This document shows positions 9,688-18,126 of a DNA stretch of 34,443 bases, piece by piece. Below the pieces are notes generated by a model, which searched no databases, had not been told where the DNA came from, and was given only the letters and a program-made list of their open reading frames with translations. How positions within the stretch are numbered: the first letter of the stretch is position 1; the number at the start of each line of letters is the position of its first letter. Both the position numbers and the translations under genes were made by a program. This DNA comes from Coxiella sp. (in: g-proteobacteria) (GTDB taxonomy: Bacteria > Pseudomonadota > Gammaproteobacteria > Coxiellales > Coxiellaceae): NCBI GenBank assembly GCA_002732805.1, contig NVSS01000028.1:1-34443 (forward strand). The letters run 5' to 3'.

Positions 9688-10917
9688 ATGTCTAAGAAGC
9701 CAGATAAGAATTTGGTTGTTGCGCTTGATATCGGCACTAGCAAGATCGCGGCGTTGGTCGGCGAAATCAATGATGAAGGACAGATTGAAATCATTGGCTT
9801 TGGAACCCACCCGTCACGCGGCTTGAAAAAAGGTGTCGTCGTCAATATCGAGACAACAGTCCAATCTATTCAGCGCGCCATGGAAGAGGCTGAGTTGATG
9901 GCGGGATGTGAAATTCATTCTGCGATCACTGGTATAGCAGGAAGCCATGTGCGGAGTCTTAATTCTCACGGGATTGTCGCCATACGTGACCGCGAGGTCC
10001 ACCAATCCGATGTTGATCGTGTGATTGATGCGGCAAAAGCCGTTGCCATTCCGGCCGATCAAAGAATCTTGCACATCTTGCCACAAGAATTTATTGTGGA
10101 CGCACAAGAGGGCGTTCGCGAACCTGTTGGCATGTCGGGTGTGCGACTCGAAGCAAAAGTACATATCGTTACCGGTGCGGTGAGTGCCGCGCAAAATATT
10201 GCAAAATGTGTGAAGCGTTGTGGTATTCAAGTGGGTGATATTATTCTTGAGCAATTAGCGTCAAGTCATTCCGTGTTGGTCGAAGATGAAAAAGAATTGG
10301 GTGTTTGCCTTGTTGATATTGGCGGCGGCACCACAGACATTGCTGTTTTTACAGAAGGCGCTATTCGGCATACAGCGGTGATCCCCATTGCGGGTGATCA
10401 TGTGACAAATGATATCGCCGTAGCCTTGCGCACACCAACGCAAAATGCGGAACAGATTAAAATTAAATACGGCTCTTGTTTGCCAGACCGCATCGATTCT
10501 ACAGACATGATTCAGGTGTCGAGTATTGCGAAACGTCCGCCTAAAAAAGTGCACCGTCGTGCACTCGCAGAAGTGATTGGTGCACGTTACGAAGAGTTGT
10601 TTGCTTTGATTGCAGCGGAATTACGACGCAGTGGTTTCGAGGATTTAATTTCAGCAGGTGTTGTGTTGACAGGTGGGGCGTCCAACATTTCAGGCGGGAT
10701 TGAGTTAGCCGAGTCTATTTTCAGTGCCCCCGTTCGCTTAGGGGCGCCACAAAATATTGCAGGATTACTGGATGTTCGTGATAATCCAAGTTACGCAACA
10801 GGTGTTGGCTTGTTGATGCACGGACAAACAACAATGAATGCACCGGTAGCTATCAATTTTAGTCGTGGTCGAGGGATATTCTCTCGTATGCGTGATTGGT
10901 TTGCAGGTAATTTTTAA
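9688..10917 (+). CDS. ftsA: Cell division protein FtsA (start chosen at ATG 9688)
   Basis: VVALDIGTSKIAALVGE, CLVDIGGGTTDIAVF, VVLTGGASNISG actin-fold motifs. Confidence 0.96.
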   Translation: MSKKPDKNLVVALDIGTSKIAALVGEINDEGQIEIIGFGTHPSRGLKKGVVVNIETTVQSIQRAMEEAELMAGCEIHSAITGIAGSHVRSLNSHGIVAIRDREVHQSDVDRVIDAAKAVAIPADQRILHILPQEFIVDAQEGVREPVGMSGVRLEAKVHIVTGAVSAAQNIAKCVKRCGIQVGDIILEQLASSHSVLVEDEKELGVCLVDIGGGTTDIAVFTEGAIRHTAVIPIAGDHVTNDIAVALRTPTQNAEQIKIKYGSCLPDRIDSTDMIQVSSIAKRPPKKVHRRALAEVIGARYEELFALIAAELRRSGFEDLISAGVVLTGGASNISGGIELAESIFSAPVRLGAPQNIAGLLDVRDNPSYATGVGLLMHGQTTMNAPVAINFSRGRGIFSRMRDWFAGNF

Positions 10918-10957
10918 ATGAATTTGTTGGTACGGATACAATTAGGAGGGACGACCC

Positions 10958-12124
10958 ATGTTTGAACTAGGTGAGAATGCAGCGCACAATGCATTAATTA
11001 AAGTAATCGGTATTGGCGGTGGCGGCGGTAATGCGATCGAACATATGATGGCGGAATCAATCGATGGTGTTGATTTTGTTTGTATGAATACGGATGCACA
11101 AGCATTGTCACGCTCCAGTGCACGTACGATTATTCAGTTAGGTGAAGAAGTCACTAAAGGACTTGGCGCAGGTGCAAACCCTGATGTGGGTCGTCTATCT
11201 GCTGAAGAAAATCGTGAACGTATCAAGGAAGTGCTTGATGGCACTGACATGGTATTCCTAACGGCGGGTATGGGTGGCGGAACGGGAACGGGTGCAGCGC
11301 CTATCGTTGCAGAGATTGCCAAAGAGTTGGGTATCTTAACCGTTGCTGTTGTGACCAAGCCATTTGCTTTTGAAGGCCGCAGACGTATGGAAGTTGCTGA
11401 TGCGGGTATTGAGCAGCTCGGAAAGTTTGTTGACTCCTTAATCACAATTCCGAACAATAAATTACTTAGCGTCCTAGGCAAAAACATTACCCTATTGAAT
11501 GCATTTAAAGCAGCAAACAATGTGTTGTTGGGGGCTGTACAAGGTATTGCTGACCTGATTACGCGTCCAGGCTTAATCAATGTCGATTTCGCGGATGTAC
11601 GAACTGTCATGTCTGAAATGGGTATGGCGATGATGGGCACGGGTCTTAGTAGTGGCGAAAATCGGGCGCGTGAAGCGGCTGAGGCGGCTATCGCAAGTCC
11701 GTTACTCGAAGATGTCGATTTCTCAGGCGCGCGTGGTGTATTGGTTAATATCACGGCTGGTATGGATATGTCGATTGGTGAGTTTGAATCAGTGGGTGAA
11801 GCGATTAAATCATTCACCGCTGACAATGCAACGGTTGTCGTTGGTACGGTTATCGATCCTGATATGACTGAAGAATTACGTGTCACTGTTGTGGTGACCG
11901 GTCTCGGAAATGTGTCAAAAAGTGGTCTTTCACGCGGTGCGCACATAAAAGCCATTAAAAATGTAAAAGATGGGTCTGTTGACTATCATCAGCTCGATCG
12001 TCCTACCTTTATGCGTAACCAAGACACAGAAGAGAAAAAGAATGAGACGGAGACTCATGCAGATCGTGAAGTGGCAGAATACCTTGATATTCCTGCATTT
12101 TTACGTCGGCAAGACGAAGAATAA
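10958..12124 (+). CDS. ftsZ: Cell division protein FtsZ
   Basis: GGGGNAIEHM, GMGGGTGTGAAP tubulin signature, C-terminal DIPAFLRRQ tail; strong SD AGGAGGG. Confidence 0.99.
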   Translation: MFELGENAAHNALIKVIGIGGGGGNAIEHMMAESIDGVDFVCMNTDAQALSRSSARTIIQLGEEVTKGLGAGANPDVGRLSAEENRERIKEVLDGTDMVFLTAGMGGGTGTGAAPIVAEIAKELGILTVAVVTKPFAFEGRRRMEVADAGIEQLGKFVDSLITIPNNKLLSVLGKNITLLNAFKAANNVLLGAVQGIADLITRPGLINVDFADVRTVMSEMGMAMMGTGLSSGENRAREAAEAAIASPLLEDVDFSGARGVLVNITAGMDMSIGEFESVGEAIKSFTADNATVVVGTVIDPDMTEELRVTVVVTGLGNVSKSGLSRGAHIKAIKNVKDGSVDYHQLDRPTFMRNQDTEEKKNETETHADREVAEYLDIPAFLRRQDEE

Positions 12125-12234
12125 TCGAATTCCACAAGGGCTGCGAGAGCGTTTTTGTGGATTTAGATTTGTATCTACGAGGATGTATGATAGAATTCAG
12201 CATTTTCATCATTGGCAACGGATGACAGTGGAAA

Positions 12235-13152
12235 ATGGTCAGACAAAGAACACTTAAGAACATTATTCGTGCAACGGGTGTGGGCGTCCATACAGGACAA
12301 AAGGTCTACTTAACGTTGCGTCCGGCTCCGGTAAATACCGGTATTATTTTTGTGCGCGCTGATTTAGATCCTGCGGTTGAAATACCGGCTCGCTCTGAAT
12401 ACATTGGCGATACGAGCTTATGCACGTGCCTTATAAAGGACGATGTACGCATTGCAACAGTCGAGCATCTCTTGTCAGCATTAGCTGGTTTGGGCATCGA
12501 CAACTTATATGTAGAAGTGTCGGCCCCAGAATTACCCATTATGGACGGCAGCGCCGGTCCTTTCGTCTTTTTGATCCAGTCAGCGGGTATCGTTGAGCAA
12601 AATGAGGCAAAGCGCTTTATTCGCATCAAAAAGAAAGTACGCGTGAAGCATGACGATAAATGGGTCAGTATCGAACCCTTTGATGGCTTCAAAGTGGACT
12701 TCAAAATTGATTTTGACCATCCTGTTATTAGTGATGAAACGCAGCATGTGACGATGGACTTTTCATGTGCGTCTTACGTCAAAGAAATTTCACGTGCACG
12801 CACCTTTGGTTTTTTGTCGGACTACGAGCTCATTCGCAAGCAAAATTTGGCACTAGGTGCTAGCTTAGATAATGCGGTGGTGCTTGATGAATACAAAATA
12901 CTCAATCAAGACGGGTTACGCTACAAAGACGAATTCGTAAAACATAAGATTCTTGATGTTATCGGCGATATGTACCTAATGGGCCATAGCGTGATCGGTA
13001 TGTTTAAAGGCTATAAATCAGGCCACATGATGAATAGCCGCTTGTTGGCGAAACTCATGGCTGATGAAAGCGCTTACGAAATCATTACGTTCGAAGAAGA
13101 ATCTGAAAAAATGCCTGTTTCTTTCCTTCCCGCGATTCCAGTGACGGCTTAA
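12235..13152 (+). CDS. lpxC: UDP-3-O-acyl-N-acetylglucosamine deacetylase LpxC
   Basis: [63 protein letters not shown] motifs. Confidence 0.97.
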   Translation: MVRQRTLKNIIRATGVGVHTGQKVYLTLRPAPVNTGIIFVRADLDPAVEIPARSEYIGDTSLCTCLIKDDVRIATVEHLLSALAGLGIDNLYVEVSAPELPIMDGSAGPFVFLIQSAGIVEQNEAKRFIRIKKKVRVKHDDKWVSIEPFDGFKVDFKIDFDHPVISDETQHVTMDFSCASYVKEISRARTFGFLSDYELIRKQNLALGASLDNAVVLDEYKILNQDGLRYKDEFVKHKILDVIGDMYLMGHSVIGMFKGYKSGHMMNSRLLAKLMADESAYEIITFEEESEKMPVSFLPAIPVTA

Positions 13153-13161
13153 TAAGCCGTC
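13143..13161 (+). terminator. Perfect 8-bp stem/3-nt loop hairpin overlapping the lpxC stop codon
   Basis: GACGGCTT-AAT-AAGCCGTC; a short T run (TTTTT) lies ~9 nt further downstream, so intrinsic termination is uncertain. Confidence 0.4.
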
Positions 13162-13199
13162 AACACCAACTTTTTGATGCTTTTGTTTTTAACCTTAAA

Positions 13200-13277
13200 C
13201 ATGCAAGCAATACCGGGCAGGTCTGACCATTTATACTGCGATTTCTGTGCGCCTCGTACGTTTTGGCTTCATATTAG
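13200..13277 (+). repeat. 78-bp direct repeat, copy 1
   Basis: CATGCAAGCAATACCGGGCAGGTCTGACCATTTATACTGCG...TTTTGGCTTCATATTAG; 71/78 identical by eye to 15089-15166. Confidence 0.9.
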
Positions 13278-13286
13278 CCCAAGCAA

Positions 13287-14999
13287 TTAAGTCGCTGATG
13301 CTGCAGAAGGCATTATAGGTCTAGCGGATAAAGCACTACCTACAGGCTTATTATCACCCTCATTAAACTGCATGATACCGCTGGGCCTAAATACCATTAA
13401 GAAAACTAAATGCCAAATTTCATCAGGCAGTATCTTTTTACCTTGTTTCTCGTCTAGCCGACAGGTCAGCATAAAGAACAAACACATGGCTTCAACATTA
13501 TCTTTAAGCAGGTTGTAAATAGTCACCGTAAATAATGGCTCGCCCTGCTTAAAGGAGCAACTGAACAATCGTGGTTGCAAGGTGGTAGTGCCCACAATAA
13601 TATTTTTTTGAGAGAGCACGATTTTAGTATTATTCTTATAGGGTAGTCGCACTTCATTTATATCCATGGCATTGGTGCCATCAGAGGCTTTAGGTTGCTT
13701 TTGCTGAGCTGGCCGGTAACGAGTAAATATATAAACATCAGGGTTCGTAATATTGTAAGAAGTTTTAGCTACGGGCAACGGTGGGTTAGTTTTATTAATA
13801 GTAGCAATATGTTGTGTGTTTATAATGATGACGTGAGGCGGTAATTTGCTTGTTTTCAATTGATTAAGATGACCTTCATTTGAAATGAATATTGTTGAAA
13901 GCGATGTGCAGCCTCTAAATGCATTATCGTATAAGTATATTACACTCTCGGGTATATTAACCGTTGTTAGGCTGAGGCAAGCCCAAAAAGCACCATTGTT
14001 TATGCTCGTTACACTATTGGGTATATCAACCGCTGTTAATCTGATGCAACCAAAAAAGGCATAAGAGCCTATGCTCGTTACACTATTGGATATATGAACC
14101 GTTGTTAGGCTAGAGCAATTTCTAAATGCAGTAGCGCCTAGGTGCGTTACACTATTGGGTATGTGAACTGCTATTAGGCTGGAGCAATCCTCAAAAGCGC
14201 CATCGTCTATTCCTATTACGCTATTGGATATATGAACCGTTGTTAGGCTAGAGCAACCGCCAAAAGCCTTATCGCCTATCCGCCTTATGCCTCTATGCAT
14301 ATGTACGTCACGTATATTGCCACAGCCAAAAAATTTTTTGTCAGATATCTCAGTATCACCACCACCATTAATTGTAATGCTCGTTAATTCATGACGAACA
14401 TAGGAACTGAGCTGATCGAATTCTTGTAGGGTTCCACAGAACTTTAGCGCGCGAGCTTGTAGCTGTATCTCATTAAAAATTGAAGCAGTACCGTTGTTGA
14501 TTAGTAATGTAATGTTTCTTAGCTTCTGATATTGATTGAATTGAAGGCTGCCAATATTCGTAATCTCACCAGGGAGCAGCGCAATGTCTCTTAGACGGCG
14601 TGGTTTTTTAAGATGGGGGCTACCGCATTTATTGATAAATGCAGATGAGTGTGTGAGAAATTCCCTTACTATTTTACCAAGAGGTCCATAAAAAAATATG
14701 CGCTCATATTTGCGGTATTCTTCCATGGTATAGGTGAATGAGGCAGTCCCGGCGTTCGTTAATGCTCCAATCAAAAAATCACAGGCGGTGCGCTTTTGTG
14801 CTCGCGTATAGTCCAAGGGAAAGGGCCAATGAAATTGGTTATTAAGGCCCTCTTTAAATACCCTAAGGTGCTCTATAAGTGCCTCTACAACATTACTTTC
14901 ATAGCCACCTAGCGAGTTAAGAGCATCATCGCCTTCATTTTCACCTCGCTGATCATTGCTGTGGTTTGATGTCTTTAGTTCGATACGAATACTAGCCAT
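13287..14999 (-). CDS. BspA-type leucine-rich-repeat (LRR_5-like) protein, 570 aa
   Basis: About six 23-aa repeats of the form CSSLTTVHISNSVTSIGSYAFFG, typical of BspA/Treponema-type LRRs; novel N- and C-terminal domains. Confidence 0.85.
   Translation of the reverse strand: MASIRIELKTSNHSNDQRGENEGDDALNSLGGYESNVVEALIEHLRVFKEGLNNQFHWPFPLDYTRAQKRTACDFLIGALTNAGTASFTYTMEEYRKYERIFFYGPLGKIVREFLTHSSAFINKCGSPHLKKPRRLRDIALLPGEITNIGSLQFNQYQKLRNITLLINNGTASIFNEIQLQARALKFCGTLQEFDQLSSYVRHELTSITINGGGDTEISDKKFFGCGNIRDVHMHRGIRRIGDKAFGGCSSLTTVHISNSVIGIDDGAFEDCSSLIAVHIPNSVTHLGATAFRNCSSLTTVHISNSVTSIGSYAFFGCIRLTAVDIPNSVTSINNGAFWACLSLTTVNIPESVIYLYDNAFRGCTSLSTIFISNEGHLNQLKTSKLPPHVIIINTQHIATINKTNPPLPVAKTSYNITNPDVYIFTRYRPAQQKQPKASDGTNAMDINEVRLPYKNNTKIVLSQKNIIVGTTTLQPRLFSCSFKQGEPLFTVTIYNLLKDNVEAMCLFFMLTCRLDEKQGKKILPDEIWHLVFLMVFRPSGIMQFNEGDNKPVGSALSARPIMPSAASAT
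13842..14255 (-). repeat. Tandem 69-bp (23-aa) LRR units within the LRR gene
   Basis: Recurrent DNA segments such as gttacactattgggtatatgaaccgttgttaggct spaced 69 bp apart. Confidence 0.85.
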
Positions 15000-15088
15000 G
15001 TGCCCCCCTCATAAGCTCGCATTGATAGATACACGCCATGCGACACAAATATATTTATTTTGATTGAATTATAGCTAAAATCAACGGC

Positions 15089-15166
15089 CATGCAAGCAAT
15101 ACCCGGCAGATCTGACCATTTATACGGCGGTTTCTATGCGCTTCGTACGCTTTGGCTTCATATTAG
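15089..15166 (+). repeat. 78-bp direct repeat, copy 2
   Basis: CATGCAAGCAATACCCGGCAGATCTGACCATTTATACGGCG...CTTTGGCTTCATATTAG; same orientation as copy 1. Confidence 0.9.
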
Positions 15167-15224
15167 GGTCGAAATGTATAACGGGGTCACTATAGTGTTG
15201 ATACGTGTCTGAGCATCTCTTTTT

Positions 15225-15560
15225 TCACGATACGTTGGCAAGTATTCCCCCCCATGGCTTGGGCTGCTGTGGTGCCAGTGACTTTGCCATATACAGTTGA
15301 GCGTAAGCTAGCAAACAAAATAGCCACCAATGCTCATCATGAATAGGCTCTGTCGTTTGGTAGCTATCCAATAATAATTTAGTTTTACCAAACCTAAAGA
15401 AATGCTCAATGTTATAACGCGCACGGTAATACTGATAAATACTGACTAAGCTCAATTGATCACGCAGCTTGCCCATTGCGCCTAACCACGTGGCGTTTTT
15501 AAATAAGGTATTACCTGATGAGGCTACAATGCGAATACGGACCAAGGTGATTGGGGCCCA
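15225..15560 (-). pseudogene. C-terminal remnant of a DDE transposase
   Basis: YYRARYNIEHFFRFGKTKLLLDSYQTTEPIHDEHWWLFCLLAYAQLYMAK resembles C-termini of DDE transposases; in-frame TAG just upstream (reads *WAPITLVRIRIV), no N-terminal half, and an apparent frameshift in a 7-bp C/G run at 15247-15253. Confidence 0.75.
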
Positions 15561-15574
15561 CTATGCGCCCCAAT
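15550..15574 (-). terminator. Stem-loop downstream of the DEAD-box helicase
   Basis: ATTGGGGC-9 nt-GCCCCAAT perfect 8-bp stem, ~50 nt past the helicase stop; no T tract. Confidence 0.3.
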
Positions 15575-15621
15575 ATCATGCCGGGTGTTATAAAATAACT
15601 CAAACCAGTGTAGCGTTAACG

Positions 15622-17226
15622 TTACTTACGTCGTGGGCTACCTTTTCCTGTTGTGCTTTTACCTGTAGCTGGTTTTCGTTTGCCAGCAGGTTTTTTCGAG
15701 GGCTTGCCCCCTGCTTTTTTTGCAGACTTTCCGCTACCTTCGGTTTTTTTACCTGACGCATTAGAGGGGCGTTTTCGACCGCTACTTATTGGGCTGTCGG
15801 ATGATCGTCCGCGACCACCAGACGGTTTGCCACGGCCGCCGGATGAACGTCTACCGCCACCGCCACCGCCACGCTTGCTTTTTGAAGGTTCAAACGCAGC
15901 GGTAGGAATCTCTGCAGAAGGTAGTGGGTTATCTTGTTCGATTAAGTAGGCAAGTGCGGCAGCAATTTCTTGCGGTGTGTGCTTGCACTGCTTCATTAAG
16001 TTGTCGACCATCTCACGGAAGGGCGCTAATTTCTTACTTTTAGTCAGTATGTTCGTGACTTTTTCGGCAAGTTGAACACTACGTTTTTCCGTCATTTCTT
16101 CGAGTGAGGGTGGCTCAATCTGTGGGATAGGTTTATTGATCGCACGTTCGATGTCTTTTAATAAGCCTTGTTCGCGGGGGCCAACAAAAAGAAGCGCCGT
16201 ACCTTTACGTCCAGCACGACCCGTTCTACCGATACGGTGAATGTAGGATTCCGTATCAACAGGGATATCATAGTTAATCACGTGTGTCACACGCTCAACG
16301 TCAATACCACGTGCGGCCACATCAGTCGCAACGATAATATCAAGCGTGCCTTTTTTAATGCGGTTAATCACTTTCTCACGCTGTGATTGTTTCAGGTCGC
16401 CATTGAGTGCGGCAGCGGCATAGCCGCGTGCTTGTAGCTTTTCAGCTAATTCGGTAGAGCAGTTTTTAGTACGTGAAAAGATAATAGCGGCTTGTACGTC
16501 TTCCACTTCAAGAAAACGTGTGAGCACTTCAAGCTTTTGATTTTTAGCAACACGAATGAAGAACTGTTCGATGGTGTCAACCGTGCCTTGTTTTGATTTG
16601 ATTAGAATTTTCTGCGGATTAGTGAGATGGCGTTTCGCAATTTTTTGGATTGTCACTGGCATTGTTGCTGAAAATAACGATGTTTGGTGTTTATGAGGAA
16701 TCTGTTCGAGGATCCACTCGATGTCATCAACAAAGCCCATGCGCAACATTTCATCGCCTTCGTCCAAAATCACGGTTTTGACACCCGTTAAATCGAGTGT
16801 TTTACGGCGCATGTGGTCCATGACGCGTCCGGGGGTGCCGACGATCACATGGGCACCACGCTTCAAAGCGCGTAATTGGATCTGGTAATCTTGGCCACCG
16901 TAAATAGGGGTCACTTGGAAGCCTTTCATGTGCCTAGCATAGCTTTGGAAGGCTTCAGCCACTTGGATCGCGAGTTCACGTGTTGGCGCCATAATTAGCG
17001 CTTGAGGCTTTTTGGTGGCTACATTGAGATTTGAGAGGATCGGCAGCGCAAATGCGGCTGTTTTACCGGTACCGGTTTGTGCCTGTGCCAGAAGATCATG
17101 GCCTTCCAGTAACACAGGAATACTTTGTTCTTGTATTGGCGTAGGAGATTCATACCCTAACTCGGTGATCGCAGAGACGAGAGCTGGCGTAAGTCCAAGA
17201 TTATTAAACGATTTTTCTTCTGGCAT
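15622..17226 (-). CDS. DEAD-box RNA helicase (CsdA/DeaD/RhlE-like) with basic Gly/Lys/Ser-rich C-terminal tail
   Basis: AQTGTGKTAAF, PTRELAIQV, DEGDEML (a DExD variant), SATMP, HRIGRTGRAGRKG; start chosen at MPEEKSFNNLGL (17226). Confidence 0.95.
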   Translation of the reverse strand: MPEEKSFNNLGLTPALVSAITELGYESPTPIQEQSIPVLLEGHDLLAQAQTGTGKTAAFALPILSNLNVATKKPQALIMAPTRELAIQVAEAFQSYARHMKGFQVTPIYGGQDYQIQLRALKRGAHVIVGTPGRVMDHMRRKTLDLTGVKTVILDEGDEMLRMGFVDDIEWILEQIPHKHQTSLFSATMPVTIQKIAKRHLTNPQKILIKSKQGTVDTIEQFFIRVAKNQKLEVLTRFLEVEDVQAAIIFSRTKNCSTELAEKLQARGYAAAALNGDLKQSQREKVINRIKKGTLDIIVATDVAARGIDVERVTHVINYDIPVDTESYIHRIGRTGRAGRKGTALLFVGPREQGLLKDIERAINKPIPQIEPPSLEEMTEKRSVQLAEKVTNILTKSKKLAPFREMVDNLMKQCKHTPQEIAAALAYLIEQDNPLPSAEIPTAAFEPSKSKRGGGGGGRRSSGGRGKPSGGRGRSSDSPISSGRKRPSNASGKKTEGSGKSAKKAGGKPSKKPAGKRKPATGKSTTGKGSPRRK

Positions 17227-17397
17227 GTGAATGGTCACTAGGGTTATTGGGCAGAGGGGGAGTATACGGGCAGTTTGCTCAAATGTCACGCAGTATGTAA
17301 GTGTATTTTTGAGATGGGAAGTAATGCATGTGTCGTCATATATTGTCGCTATTGGCCGTAAATGATACAATTAGGGTTTGATTCGTTTGAGCTTATA

Positions 17398-18066
17398 ATG
17401 AAAAGGAAACTTATAATGAAAAGGATTGTTCTCGCGTGTGTTGTCTGTTTATTGCCGCTAGGTTCTGTGTATGCTGTTAACAAGTCCCAGGTGATTAACA
17501 CTAAACCACTTAAGGACGGTAATTATTGTTCAAAGATAGCACGGAACAAGGGGTTGTCGTGTGTAACAGTGAATATTACCAAAGGTACAGAAACTACGGC
17601 GGATCAATGGAAACAGTTTCAAAATATAACAGGGCCGTTTACACCGCCACCTTCAACTCCCGGCAACTGTGACTCATCTAAATCAGGATCTGATCCCCTA
17701 TGTGACCCTGTGGTAGGCCTTTGTGACACGGCTTACGACAGTGAACAACGATGTATGAATGGGACTGAGGAAAGGGTAACTTTGACGACGAAGGCCGATA
17801 GAACGAGTTTTGGTTTTCTCGCATCGGGTGCGATAGATGCTATTCAGAGCATGAAATTTAGTAGGTTCGCCACAAGCGTAAGAGTCACGGGCCTTCCAGC
17901 AAAGCCTATAAAACTTGACAATTGCGTTGTTCCAGGCACTCATCATCCACAAGGGAATACGGCTAATCACGTAGTAATAGATTTAACTATACATTGGGTG
18001 AGTCCAAAGAGTTTTTCTGCTAATGTCAGTAATATAACACAAGATTGCGAGCTGCAACCGAGTTAG
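17398..18066 (+). CDS. Secreted hypothetical protein, Cys-containing
   Basis: Signal peptide (MKRIVLACVVCLLPLGSVYA) followed by a ~200-aa domain not recognised; start could be 17398 or 17416. Confidence 0.65.
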   Translation: MKRKLIMKRIVLACVVCLLPLGSVYAVNKSQVINTKPLKDGNYCSKIARNKGLSCVTVNITKGTETTADQWKQFQNITGPFTPPPSTPGNCDSSKSGSDPLCDPVVGLCDTAYDSEQRCMNGTEERVTLTTKADRTSFGFLASGAIDAIQSMKFSRFATSVRVTGLPAKPIKLDNCVVPGTHHPQGNTANHVVIDLTIHWVSPKSFSANVSNITQDCELQPS

Positions 18067-18126
18067 AATAACGCAGTCAAAAAGACGTAATAGCAGGTAT
18101 CTATTGTTATCAGCAACGTAAGGTTA

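Noticed and set aside
9814-10554. Minus-strand ORFs of 146 and 97 aa
   Set aside because: Antisense to ftsA with no domain-like sequence.
11134-11955. 273-aa minus-strand ORF
   Set aside because: Entirely antisense to ftsZ; the long open frame is a codon-usage shadow with Ser/Pro/Ile-rich low-complexity translation.
12134-12162. CCACAA...TTGTGG inverted repeat between ftsZ and lpxC
   Set aside because: Short stem with a 17-nt loop and no T tract; too weak to call a terminator.
13842-14255. Regularly spaced repeats resembling a CRISPR array
   Set aside because: 69-bp period matches 23-aa LRR codon units within one continuous ORF; the spacers are coding and also similar to each other.
15610-15625. 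Imperfect palindrome GTAGCGTTAACGTTAC
   Set aside because: Overlaps the helicase stop codon; short, imperfect and without supporting context.
15653-15949. 98-aa plus-strand Pro/Leu-rich ORF
   Set aside because: Antisense to the Gly/Lys-rich helicase tail; composition is explained by the opposite strand.
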